Of a stretch of 64,000 bases of DNA, positions 26,292 through 39,651 are shown piece after piece. The stretch comes from Hippasteria phrygiana (taxonomy: Eukaryota > Echinodermata > Asteroidea > Valvatida > Goniasteridae): the NCBI GenBank assembly GCA_037893225.1, contig JAZGUH010000103.1:4898001-4962000 (forward strand), written 5' to 3'. Each line of letters begins with the position of its first letter. Position 1 is the first letter of the stretch. The notes beneath the pieces are model-generated. The model saw only the letters and a list, made by a program, of their open reading frames with translations, made no database searches and was not told the origin of the DNA. The translations under genes were made by a program, and so were the position numbers.

Positions 26292-29200
26292 CTTCGGCTC
26301 CTCAGACCCACGTCCAGCCGAATGATGGCCGAGATAAGCGAGTAAGTTTTTCCAACTGATTGTTCTGCATTCCCGCATAACTGCACACGCTATACAATGG
26401 ACTAGCCGAGACCCCACCACGCAACTTGGGCCCCAAATGACTGCGTTTTTCGACCTGATGTTGAACGAATTTGCGCACAATCTTGATACTGTTGGAAAGC
26501 GTGACTCCTCAGCAACATCCAGACCAATCTTCAGCTCCTCAGACCCACGTTCAGCCGAATGATGGCCGAGATAAGCGAGTAAGTTTTTCCAACTGATTTT
26601 TCTGCATTCCCGCATAACTGCACACGCTATACAATGGCTAGCCAAGACCCCCCACAACGCAACTTCGGCCTCAAATGACTGCGTTTTTCGACCTGATGTT
26701 GAACGGAATTGCGCACAATCTTGATACTGTTGAAAAGAGTGACTCCTCAGCAACATCCAGACAAATCTCCAGCTCCTCAGACCCACGTTCAGCCGAATGA
26801 TGGCCGAGATAAGCGAGTAAGTTTTTCCAACTGTTTGTTCTGCATTCCCGCATAACTGCACACGCTTTACAATGGCTAGCCAAGACTCCCACCACGCATC
26901 TTTGGCCTCAAATGACTGCGTTTTTCGGCCTGATGTTGAACGAATTTGAGCACAATCTTGATACTGTTGGAAAGCGTGACTCCTCAGCAACATCCAGACA
27001 AATCTCCAGCTCCTCAGACCCATGTTCAGCTGAAAGATGTCCGAGATAAGCGAGTAAGTTTTTCCAACTGATTTGTCTGCATTCCCGCATAACTGCACAC
27101 GCTATACAATGGCTAGCCAAGACCCCCCACCACGCAACTTCGGCATCAAATGACTGCGTTTTTCGACCTGATGTTGAAAGAATTTGCACACTATCTTGAT
27201 ACTGTTGGAAAGCGTGACTCCTCAGCAACATCCAGACCAATCTTCAGCTCATCAGACCCACGTTTAGCCGAATGATGGAAGAGATAAGCGAGTACGTTTT
27301 TCGAACTGATTGTTCTGCATTCCCGCATAACTGCACACGCTATACAATGGACTAGCCGAGACCCCCACCACGCAACTTTGTCCCCACATGACTGCGTTTT
27401 TCGACCTGATGTTGAACGAAATTGCGCACAATCTTGATACTGTTAAAAAGAGTGACTCCTCAGCAACGTCCAGACAAATCTTCAGCTCCTCGGACCCACG
27501 TTCAGCCGAATGATGGCCGAGATAAGCGAGTAAGTTTTTCCAACTGATTTGTCTGCATTCCCGCATAACTGCACACGCAATACAATGGCTAGCCAAGACC
27601 CTACACAACGCAACTTCGGCCTCAAATGACTGCGTTTTTCGACCTGATGTTGAACGAATTTGAGCACAACCTTGATACTGTTGGGAAGCGTGACTCCTCA
27701 GCAACATCCAGACTAATCTTCAGCTCCTCAGACCCACGTCCAGCCGAATGATGGCCGAGATAAGCGAGTACGTTTTTCCTACTGATTGTTCTGCATTCCC
27801 GCATAACTGCACACGCTATACAATAGCTAGCCAAGACCCCCCACAACGCAACTTCGGCTTCAAATGACTGCGTTTTTCGACCTGATGTTGAGCGAATTTG
27901 AGCACAATCTTGATACTGTTGGAAAGCGTGACTCCTCAGCAACATCCAGACAAATCTCCAGCTCCTCAGACCCACGTTCAGCCGAATGATGGCCGAGATA
28001 AGCGAGTACGTTTTTCCAACTGATTTTTCTGCATTCCCGCATAACTGCACACGCTATACAATAGCTAGCCAAGACCCCCCACCACGCAACTTCGGCTTCA
28101 AATGACTGCGTTTTTCGACCTGATGTTGAACGAATTTGAGCACAATCTTGATACTGTTGGAAAGCGTGACTCCTCAGCAACATCCAGACCAATCTTCAGC
28201 TCCTCAGACCCACGTTCAGCCGAATGATGGCCGAGATAAGCGAGTAAGTTTTTCCAACTGATTTTTCTGCATTCCCGCATAACTGCACACGCTATACAAT
28301 GGCTAGCCAAGAGCCCCCAACAACGCAACTTCGGCCCCAAATGACTGCGTTTTTCGACCTGATCTTGAACGAATTTGAGCACAATCTTGATACTGTTGGA
28401 AAGCGTGACTACTCAGCAACATCCAGACTAATCTTCGGCTCCTCAGACCCTCGTCCAGCCGAATGATGGCCGAGATAAGCGAGTAAGTTTTTCCAACTGA
28501 TTGTTCTGCATTCCCGCATAACTGCACATGCTATACAATGGACTAGCCGAGACCCCCACAACGCAACTTGGGCCCCAAATGACTGCGTTTTTCGACCTGA
28601 TGTTGAACGAAATTGCGCACAATCTTGATACTGTTAAAAAGAGTGACTCCTCAGCAACATCCAGACCAATCTTCAGCTCCTCAGACCCACGTTCAGCCGA
28701 ATGATGGCCGAGATAAGCGAGTACGTTTTTCCAACTGATTGTTCTGCATTCCCGCATAACTGCACACGCTATACAATGGACTAGCCGAGACCCCCACAAC
28801 GCAACTTTGGCCTCAAATGACTGCGTTTTTCGACCTGATGTTGAACGAATTTGAGCACAATCTTGATAATGTTGGAAAGCGTGACTCCTCAGCAACATCC
28901 AGACCAATCTTCAGCTCCTCAGACCCACGTTCAGCCGAATGATGGCCGAGATAAGCGAGTAAGTTTTTCCAACTGATTTTTCTGCATTACCGCATAACTG
29001 CACACGCTATACAATGGCTAGCCAAGAGCCCCCAACAACGCAACTTCGGCCCCAAATGACTGCGTTTTTCGACCTGATTTTGAACGAATTTGAGCACAAT
29101 CTTGATACTGTTGGAAAGCGTGACTACTCAGCAACATCCAGACTAATCTTCGGCTCCTCAGACCCACGTCCAGCCGAATGATGGCCGAGATAAGCGAGTA

Positions 29201-30420
29201 AGTTTTTCCAACTGATTGTTCTGCATTCCCGCATAACTGCACACGCTATACAATGGACTAGCCAAGACCCCCACAACGCAACTTGGGCCCCAAATGACTG
29301 CGTTTTTCGACCTGATGTTGAACGAAATTGCGCACAATCTTGATACTGTTAAAAAGAGTGACTCCTCAGCAACATCCAGACCAATCTTCAGCTCCTCAGA
29401 CCCACGTTCAGCCGAATGATGGCCGAGATAAGCGAGTACGTTTTTCCAACTGATTGTTCTGCATTCCCGCATAACTGCACACGCTATACAATGGACTAGC
29501 CGAGACCCCACCACGCAACTTGGGCCCCAAATGACTGCGTTTTTCGACCTGATGTTGAACGAATTTGCGCACAATCTTGATACTGTTGGAAAGCGTGACT
29601 CCTCAGCAACATCCAGACCAATCTTCAGCTCCTCAGACCCACGTTCAGCCGAATGATGGCCGAGATAAGCGAGTAAGTTTTTCCAACTGATTTTTCTGCA
29701 TTCCCGCATAACTGCACACGCTATACAATGGCTAGCCAAGACCCCCCACAACGCAACTTCGGCCTCAAATGACTGCGTTTTTCGACCTGATGTTGAACGA
29801 ATTTGAGCACAATCTTGATACTGTTGGAAAGCGTGACTCCTCAGCAACATCCAGACAAATCTTCAGCTCCTCAGACCCATGTTCAGCCGAAAGATGTCCG
29901 AGATAAGCGAGTAAGTTTTTCCAACTGATTTGTCTGCATTCCCGCATAACTGCACACGCTATACAATGGCTAGCCAAGACCCCCCACCACGCAACTTCGG
30001 CATCAAATGACTGCGTTTTTCGACCTGATGTTGAAAGAATTTGCACACTATCTTGATACTGTTGGAAAGCGTGACTCCGCAGCAACATCCAGACTAATCT
30101 TCAGCTCCTCAGACCCACGTTCAGCCGAATGATGGCTGAGTTAAGCGAGTAAGTTTTTCCAACTGATTGTTCTGCATTCCCGCATAACTGCACACGCTAT
30201 ACAATGGACTAGCCGAGACCCCCACAACGCAAATTGGGCCCCAAATGACTGCGTTTTTCGACCTGATGTTGAACGAAATTGCGCACAATCTTGATACTGT
30301 TAAAAAGAGTGACTCCTCAGCAACATCCAGAAAAATCTCCAGCTCCTCAGACCCACGTTCAGCCGAATGATGGCCGAGATAAGCGAGTACGTTTTTTCAA
30401 CTGATTGTTCTGCATTCCCT
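26160..30420 (+). repeat. Large block, copy 1 of three (about 18 monomers)
   Basis: Aligns with 32820-36840 at offset 6661 up to about 28150 and at 6422 from about 28440 onward, so copy 2 lacks one monomer. The private variant gataatg occurs only in this family, at 28865, 35287 and 42662. It also contains the cacgcaatac marker at 27574 and ends at the ccctcat unit (30417). Confidence 0.8.
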
Positions 30421-32175
30421 CATAACTGCACACGCTATACAATGGACTAGCCGAGACCCCACCACGCAACTTGGGCCCCAAATGACTGCGTTTTTCGACC
30501 TGATGTTGAACGAATTTGCGCACAATCTTGATACTGTTGGAAAGCGTGACTCCTCAGCAACATCCAGACCAATCTTCAGCTCCTCAGACCCACGTTCAGC
30601 CGAATGATGGCCGAGATAAACGAGTAAGTTTTTCCAACTGATTTTTCTGCATTCCCGCATAACTGCACACGCTATACAATGGCTAGCCAAGACCCCCCAC
30701 AACGCAACTTCGGCCTCAAATGACTGCGTTTTTCGACCTGATGTTGAACGGAATTGCGCACAATCTTGATACTGTTGAAAAGAGTGACTCTTCAGCAACA
30801 TCCAGACAAATCTCCAGCTCCTCAGACCCACGTTCAGCCGAATGATGGCCGAGATAAGCGAGTAAGTTTTTCCAACTGATTGTTCTGCATTCCCGCATAA
30901 CTGCACACGCTATACAATGGCTAGCCAAGACCCCCCACCACGCAACTTCGGCATCAAATGACTGCGTTTTTCGACCTGATGTTGAAAGAATTTGCACACT
31001 ATCTTGATACTGTTGGAAAGCGTGACTCCTCAGCAACATCCAGACCAATCTTCAGCTACTCAGACCCACGTTTAGCCGAATGATAGAAGAGATAAGCGAG
31101 TACGTTTTTCGAACTGATTGTTCTGCATTCCCGCATAACTGCACACGCTATACAATGGACTAGCCGAGACCCCCACCACGCAACTTTGTCCCCACATGAC
31201 TGCGTTTTTCGACCTGATGTTGAACGAAATTGCGCACAATCTTGATACTGTTAAAAAGAGTGACTCCTCAGCAACGTCCAGACAAATCTTCAGCTCCTCG
31301 GACCCACGTTCAGCCGAATGATGGCCGAGATAAGCGAGTAAGTTTTTCCAACTGATTTGTCTGCATTCCCGCATAACTGCACACGCAATACAATGGCTAG
31401 CCAAGACCCCCCACAACGCAACTTCGGCCTCAAATGACTGCGTTTTTCGACCTGATGTTGAACGAATTTGAGCACAACCTTGATACTGTTGGAAAGCGTT
31501 ACTCCTCAGCAACATCCAGACTAATCTTCAGCTCCTCAGACCCACGTCCAGCCGAATGATGGCCGAGATAAGCGAGTACGTTTTTCCTACTGATTGTTCT
31601 GCATTCCCGCATAACTGCACACGCTATACAATGGACTAGCCGAGACCCCCACAACGCAACTTGGGCCCCAAATGACTGCGTTTTTCGACCTGATGTTGAA
31701 CGAATTTGAGCACAATCTTCATACTGTTGAAAAGCGTGAATCCTCAGCAACATCCAGAAAAATCTCCAGATCCTCAGACCCACGTTCAGCCGAATGATGG
31801 CCGAGATAAGCGAGTACGTTTTTCCAACTGATTGTTCTGCATTCCCGCATAACTGCACACGCTATACAATGGACTAGCCGAGACCCCACCACGCAACTTG
31901 GGCCCCAAATAACTGCGTTTTTCGACCTGATGTTGAACGAATTTGCGCACAATCTTGATACTGTTGGAAAGCGTGACTCCTCAGCAACATCCAGACCAAT
32001 CTTCAGCTCCTCAGACCCACGTTCAGCCGAATGATGGCCGAGATAAGCGAGTAAGTTTTTCCAACTGATTTTTCTGCATTCCCGCATAACTGCACACGCT
32101 ATACAATGGCTAGCCAAGACCCCCCACAACGCAAATTCGGCCTCAAATGACTGCGTTTTTCGACCTGATGTTGAA
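30420..32175 (+). repeat. Segment shared with 18760-20515 (offset 11660)
   Basis: About seven units match the tacaaagg-family block 49 monomers upstream, including the gaacggaattgcg unit, the gaaagaatttgcacac unit, cacgcaatac (31382 against 19722) and the aaataactgcg unit (near 31908 and 20248). The left boundary coincides with the end of large block copy 1. Confidence 0.8.
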
Positions 32176-32820
32176 CGGAATTGCGCACAATCTTGATACT
32201 GTTGAAAAGAGTGACTCCTCAGCAACATCCAGACAAATCTCCAGCTCCTCAGACCCACGTTCAGCCGAATGATGGCCGAGATAAGCGAGTAAGTTTTTCC
32301 AACTGATTGTTCTGCATTTTTGCATAACTGCACACGCTTTACAATGGCTAGCCAAGACTCCCACCACGCAACTTGGGCCCCAAATGACTGCGTTTTTCGA
32401 CCTGATGTTGAACGAAATTGCGCACAATCTTGATACTGTTAAAAAGAGTGACTCCTCAGCAACATCCATACCAATCTTCAGCTCCTCAGACCCACGTTCA
32501 GACGAATGATGGCCGAGATAAGCGAGTACGTTTTTCCAACTGATTGTTCTGCATTCCCGCATAACTGCACACGCTATACAATGGACTAGCCGAGACCCCC
32601 ACAACGCAACTTTGGCCTCAAATGACTGCGTTTTTCGACCTGATGTTGAACGAATTTGAGCACAATCTTGATACTGTTGGAAAGCGTGACTCCTCAGCAA
32701 CATCCAGACCAATCTTCAGCTCCTCAGACCCACGTTCAGCCGAATGATGGCCGAGATAAGCGAGTACGTTTTTCCAACTGATTTTTCTGCATTCCCGCAT
32801 AACTGCACACGCTATACAAT
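32175..32820 (+). repeat. Short junction stretch between blocks
   Basis: Under three units. It begins with a gaacggaattgcg unit containing an unusual gcatttttgcataac (near 32317) where other units have gcattcccgcataac. From 32437 it follows the tccataccaatc segment also seen near 23898. Confidence 0.7.
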
Positions 32821-35800
32821 GGCTAGCCAAGAGCCCCCAACAACGCAACTTCGGCCCCAAATGACTGCGTTTTTCGACCTGATCTTGAACGAATTTGAGC
32901 ACAATCTTGATACTGTTGGAAAGCGTGACTACTCAGCAACATCCAGACTAATCCTCGGCTCCTCAGACCCACGTCCAGCCGAATGATGGCCGAGATAAGC
33001 GAGTAAGTTTTTCCAACTGATTGTTCTGCATTCCCGCATAACTGCACACGCTATACAATGGACTAGCCGAGACCCCACCACGCAACTTGGGCCCCAAATT
33101 ACTGCGTTTTTCGACCTGATGTTGAACGAATTTGCGCACAATCTTGATACTGTTGGAAAGCGTGACTCCTCAGCAACATCCAGACCAATCTTCAGCTCCT
33201 CAGACCCACGTTCAGCCGAATGATGGCCGAGATAAGCGAGTAAGTTTTTCCAACTGATTTTTCTGCATTCCCGCATAACTGCACACGCTATACAATGGCT
33301 AGCCAAGACCCCCCACAACGCAACTTCGGCCTCAAATGACTGCGTTTTTCGACCTGATGTTGAACGGAATTGCGCACAATCTTGATACTGTTGAAAAGAG
33401 TGACTCCTCAGCAACATCCAGACAAATCTCCAGCTCCTCAGACCCACGTTCAGCCGAATGATGGCCGAGATAAGCGAGTAAGTTTTTCCAACTGATTGTT
33501 CTGCATTCCCGCATAACTGCACACACTTTACAATGGCTAGCCAAGACTCCCACCACGCATCTTTGGCCTTAAATGACTGCGTTTTTCGACCTGATGTTGA
33601 ACGAATTTGAGCACAATCTTGATACTGTTGGAAAGCGTGACTCCTCAGCAACATCCAGACAAATCTCCAGCTCCTCAGACCCATGTTCAGCCGAAAGATG
33701 TCCGAGATAAGCGAGTAAGTTTTTCCAACTGATTTGTCTGCATTCCCGCATAACTGCACACGCTATACAATGGCTAGCCAAGACCCCCCACCACGCAACT
33801 TCGGCATCAAATGACTGCGTTTTTCGACCTGATGTTGAAAGAATTTGCACACTATCTTGATACTGTTGGAAAGCGTGACTCCTCAGCAACATCCAGACCA
33901 ATCTTCAGCTCATCAGACCCACGTTTAGCCGAATGATGGAAGAGATAAGCGAGTACGTTTTTCGAACTGATTGTTCTGCATTCCCGCATAACTGCACACG
34001 CTATACAATGGACTAGCCGAGACCCCCACCACGCAACTTTGTCCCCACATGACTGCGTTTTTCGACCTGATGTTGAACGAAATTGCGCACAATCTTGATA
34101 CTGTTAAAAAGAGTGACTCCTCAGCAACGTCCAGACAAATCTTCAGCTCCTCGGACCCACGTTCAGCCGAATGATGGCCGAGATAAGCGAGTAAGTTTTT
34201 CCAACTGATTTGTCTGCATTCCCGCATAACTGCACACGCAATACAATGGCTAGCCAAGACCCTCCACAACGCAACTTCGGCCTCAAATGACTGCGTTTTT
34301 CGACCTGATGTTGAACGAATTTGAGCACAACCTTGATACTGTTGGAAAGCGTGACTCCTCAGCAACATCCAGACTAATCTTCAGCTCCTCAGACCCACGT
34401 CCAGCCGAATGATGGCCGAGATAAGCGAGTACGTTTTTCCTACTGATTGTTCTGCATTCCCGCATAACTGCACACGCTATACAATAGCTAGCCAAGACCC
34501 CCCACAACGCAACTTCGGCTTCAAATGACTGCGTTTTTCGACCTGATGTTGAACGAATTTGAGCACAATCTTGATACTGTTGGAAAGCGTGACTCCTCAG
34601 CAACATCCAGAAACATCTCCAGCTCCTCAGACCCACGTTCAGCCGAATGATGGCCGAGATAAGCGAGTACGTTTTTCCAACTGATTTTTCTGCATTCCCG
34701 CATAACTGCACACGCTATACAATAGCTAGCCAAGACCCCCCACCACGCAACTTCGGCTTCAAATGACTGCGTTTTTCGACCTGATGTTGAACGAATTTGA
34801 GCACAATCTTGATACTGTTGGAAAGCGTGACTCCTCAGCAACATCCAGACCAATCTTCAGCTCCTCAGACCCACGTTCAGCCGAATGATGGCCGAGATAA
34901 GCGAGTAAGTTTTTCCAACTGATTTTTCTGCATTCCCGCATAACTGCACACGCTATACAATGGACTAGCCGAGACCCCCACAACGCAACTTGGGCCCCAA
35001 ATGACTGCGTTTTTCGACCTGATGTTGAACGAAATTGCGCACAATCTTGATACTGTTAAAAAGAGTGACTCCTCAGCAACATCCAGACCAATCTTCAGCT
35101 CCTCAGACCCACGTTCAGCCGAATGATGGCCGAGATAAGCGAGTACGTTTTTCCAACTGATTGTTCTGCATTCCCGCATAACTGCACACGCTATACAATG
35201 GACTAGCCGAGACCCCCACAACGCAACTTTGGCCTCAAATGACTGCGTTTTTCGACCTGATGTTGAACGAATTTGAGCACAATCTTGATAATGTTGGAAA
35301 GCGTGACTCCTCAGCAACATCCAGACCAATCTTCAGCTCCTCAGACCCACGTTCAGCCGAATGATGGCCGAGATAAGCGAGTAAGTTTTTCCAACTGATT
35401 TTTCTGCATTCCCGCATAACTGCACACGCTATACAATGGCTAGCCAAGAGCCCCCAACAACGCAACTTCGGCCCCAAATGACTGCGTTTTTCGACCTGAT
35501 CTTGAACGAATTTGAGCACAATCTTGATACTGTTGGAAAGCGTGACTACTCAGCAACATCCAGACTAATCTTCGGCTCCTCAGACCCACGTCCAGCCGAA
35601 TGATGGCCGAGATAAGCGAGTAAGTTTTTCCAACTGATTGTTCTGCATTCCCGCATAACTGCACACGGTATACAATGGACTAGCCAAGACCCCCACAACG
35701 CAACTTGGGCCCCAAATGACTGCGTTTTTCGACCTGATGTTGAACGAAATTGCGCACAATCTTGATACTGTTAAAAAGAGTGACTCCTCAGCAACATCCA

Positions 35801-36840
35801 GACCAATCTTCAGCTCCTCAGACCCACGTTCAGCCGAATGATGGCCGAGATAAGCGAGTACGTTTTTCCAACTGATTGTTCTGCATTCCCGCATAACTGC
35901 ACACGCTATACAATGGACTAGCCGAGACCCAACCACGCAACTTGGGCCCCAAATGACTGCGTTTTTCGACCTGATGTTGAACGAATTTGCGCACAATCTT
36001 GATACTGTTGGAAAGCGTGACTCCTCAGCAACATCCAGACCAATCTTCAGCTCCTCAGACCCACGTTCAGCCGAATGATGGCCGAGATAAGCGAGTAAGT
36101 TTTTCCAACTGATTTTTCTGCATTCCCGCATAACTGCACACGCTATACAATGGCTAGCCAAGACCCCCCACAACGCAACTTCGGCCTCAAATGACTGCGT
36201 TTTTCGACCTGATGTTGAACGAATTTGAGCACAATCTTGATACTGTTGGAAAGCGTGACTCCTCAGCAACATCCAGACAAATCTTCAGCTCCTCAGACCC
36301 ATGTTCAGCCGAAAGATGTCCGAGATAAGCGAGTAAGTTTTTCCAACTGATTTGTCTGCATTCCCGCATAACTGCACACGCTATACAATGGCTAGCCAAG
36401 ACCCCCCACCACGCAACTTCGGCATCAAATGACTGCGTTTTTCGACCTGATGTTGAAAGAATTTGCACACTATCTTGATACTGTTGGAAAGCGTGACTCC
36501 GCAGCAACATCCAGACTAATCTTCAGCTCCTCAGACCCACGTTCAGCCGAATGATGGCCGAGTTAAGCGAGTAAGTTTTTCCAACTGATTGTTCTGCATT
36601 CCCGCATAACTGCACACGCTATACAATGGACTAGCCGAGACCCCCACAACGCAAATTGGGCCCCAAATGACTGCGTTTTTCGACCTGATGTTGAACGAAA
36701 TTGCGCACAATCTTGATACTGTTAAAAAGAGTGACTCCTCAGCAACATCCAGAAAAATCTCCAGCTCCTCAGACCCACGTTCAGCCGAATGATGGCCGAG
36801 ATAAGCGAGTACGTTTTTTCAACTGATTGTTCTGCATTCC
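32820..36840 (+). repeat. Large block, copy 2 of three
   Basis: Partner of 26160-30420. The marker gataatg is at 35287 and cacgcaatac at 34235. A stretch from about 34340 to 36262 is repeated again at +7375. Private change: gaaacatctcc (near 34610), shared with copy 3 and not copy 1, so copies 2 and 3 are the closer pair. Confidence 0.8.
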
Positions 36841-37510
36841 CTCATAACTGCACACGCTATACAATGGACTAGCCGAGACCCCCACAACGCAACTTTGGCC
36901 TCAAATGACTGCGTTTTTCGACCTGATGTTGAACGAATTTGAGCACAATCTTGATACTGTTGGAAAGCGTGACTCCTCAGCAACATCCAGACCAATCTTC
37001 AGCTCCTCAGAACCACGTTCAGCCGAATGATGGCCGAGATAAGCGAGTAAGTTTTTCCAGCTGATTTTTCTGCATTCCCGCATAACTGCACACGCTATAC
37101 AATGGCTAGCCAAGAGCCCCCAACAACGCAACTTCGGCCTCAAATGACTGCGTTTTTCGACCTGATGTTGAAAGAATTTGAGCACAATCTTGATACTGTT
37201 GGAAAGCGTGACTCCTCAGCAACATCCAGACTAATCTTCAGCTCCTCAGACCCACGTCCAGCCGAATGATGGCCGAGATAAGCGAGTACGTTTTTCCAAC
37301 TGATTGTTCTGCATTCCCGCATAACTGCACACGCTATACAATGGACTAGCCGAGACCCCACCACGCAACTTGGGCCCCAAATGACTGCGTTTTTCGACCT
37401 GATGTTGAACGAATTTGCGCACAATCGTGATACTGTTGGAAAGCGTGACTCCTCAGCAACATCCAGACCAATCTTCAGCTCCTCAGACCCACGTTCAGCC
37501 GAATGATGGC
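35880..37510 (+). repeat. Left copy of a nine-monomer displacement (offset 2141)
   Basis: Aligns with 38021-39651. Shared markers are ctccgcagc, gagttaagcg, ccctcat (36839 and 38980), cctcagaaccacg, tttccagctg and ttgaaagaatttgagcac. The match stops near 37510, where this copy has gagttaagcg and the other gagataagcg. Confidence 0.8.
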
Positions 37511-38020
37511 CGAGTTAAGCGAGTAAGTTTTTCCAACTGATTGTTCTGCATTCCCGCATAACTGCACACGCTATACAATGGACTAGCCGAGACCTCCACA
37601 ACGCAAATTGGGCCCCAAATGACTGCGTTTTTCGACCTGATGTTGAACGAAATTGCGCACAATCTTGATACTGTTAAAGAGAGTGACTCCTCAGCAACAT
37701 CCAGAAAAATCTCCAGCTCCTCAGACCCACGTTCAGCCGAATGATGGCCGAGATAAGCGAGTACGTTTTTTCAACTGATTGTTCTGCATTCCCTCATAAC
37801 TGCACACGCTATACAATGGGCTAGCCGAGACCCCCACAACGCAACTTTGGCCTCAAATGACTGCGTTTTTCGACCTGATGTTGAACGAATTTGAGCACAA
37901 TCTTGATACTGTTGGAAAGCGTGACTCCTCAGCAACATCCAGACCAATCTTCAGCTCCTCAGACCCACGTTCAGCCGAATGATGGCCGAGATAAGCGAGT
38001 AAGTTTTTCCAACTGATTTT

Positions 38021-39651
38021 TCTGCATTCCCGCATAACTGCACACGCTATACAATGGACTAGCCGAGACCCCACCACGCAACTTGGGCCCCAAATGACTG
38101 CGTTTTTCGACCTGATGTTGAACGAATTTGCGCACAATCTTGATACTGTTGGAAAGCGTGACTCCTCAGCAACATCCAGACCAATCTTCAGCTCCTCAGA
38201 CCCACGTTCAGCCGAATGATGGCCGAGATAAGCGAGTAAGTTTTTCCAACTGATTTTTCTGCATTCCCGCATAACTGCACACGCTATACAATGGCTAGCC
38301 AAGACCCCCCACAACGCAACTTCGGCCTCAAATGACTGCGTTTTTCGACCTGATGTTGAACGAATTTGGGCACAATCTTGATACTGTTGGAAAGCGTGAC
38401 TCCTCAGCAACATCCAGACAAATCTTCAGCTCCTCGGACCCATGTTCAGCCGAAAGATGTCCGAGATAAGCGAGTAAGTTTTTCCAACTGATTTGTCTGC
38501 ATTCCCGCATAACTGCACACGCTATACAATGGCTAGCCAAGACCCCCCACCACGCAACTTCGGCATCAAATGACTGCGTTTTTCGACCTGATGTTGAAAG
38601 AATTTGCACACTATCTTGATACTGTTGGAAAGCGTGACTCCGCAGCAACATCCAGACTAATCTTCAGCTCCTCAGACCCACGTTCAGCCGAATGATGGCC
38701 GAGTTAAGCGAGTAAGTTTTTCCAACTGATTGTTCTGCATTCCCGCATAACTGCACACGCTATACAATGGACTAGCCGAGACCCCCACAACGCAAATTGG
38801 GCCCCAAATGACTGCGTTTTTCGACCTGATGTTGAACGAAATTGCGCACAATCTTGATACTGTTAAAAAGAGTGACTCCTCAGCAACATCCAGAAAAATC
38901 TCCAGCTCCTCAGACCCACGTTCAGCCGAATGATGGCCGAGATAAGCGAGTACGTTTTTTCAACTGATTGTTCTGCATTCCCTCATAACTGCACACGCTA
39001 TACAATGGACTAGCCGAGACCCCCACAACGCAACTTTGGCCTCAAATGACTGCGTTTCTCGACCTGATGTTGAACGAATTTGAGCACAATCTTGATACTG
39101 TTGGAAAGCGTGACTCCTCAGCAACATCCAGACCAATCTTCAGCTCCTCAGAACCACGTTCAGCCGAATGATGGCCGAGATAAGCGAGTAAGTTTTTCCA
39201 GCTGATTTTTCTGCATTCCCGCATAACTGCACACGCTATACAATGGCTAGCCAAGAGCCCCCAACAACGCAACTTCGGCCTCAAATGACTGCGTTTTTCG
39301 ACCTGATGTTGAAAGAATTTGAGCACAATCTTGATACTGTTGGAAAGCGTGACTCCTCAGCAACATCCAGACTAATCTTCAGCTCCTCAGACCCACGTCC
39401 AGCCGAATGATGGCCGAGATAAGCGAGTACGTTTTTCCAACTGATTGTTCTGCATTCCCGCATAACTGCACACGCTATACAATGGACTAGCCGAGACCCC
39501 ACCACGCAACTTGGGCCCCAAATGACTGCGTTTTTCGACCTGATGTTGAACGAATTTGCGCACAATCGTGATACTGTTGGAAAGCGTGACTCCTCAGCAA
39601 CATCCAGACCAATCTTCAGCTCCTCAGACCCACGTTCAGCCGAATGATGGC
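38021..39651 (+). repeat. Right copy of the nine-monomer displacement (offset 2141)
   Basis: Partner of 35880-37510 with a few single-base differences, such as gcgtttctcgac near 39055. From 38605 onward it also belongs to the 21-monomer pair with 43601. Confidence 0.8.

Noticed and set aside
24361..27098. Long minus-strand open reading frames, up to 276 codons (24361-25191, 26268-27098, 32929-33759) and many of 90-265 codons
   Set aside because: They are the same repeat read in different frames. 238 leaves remainder 1 on division by three, so one open path passes through all three frames in successive units. Indels of 1, 2 and 5 bases occur freely, starts and stops shift between copies, and no domain is recognisable. 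The minus strand is simply poor in stops.
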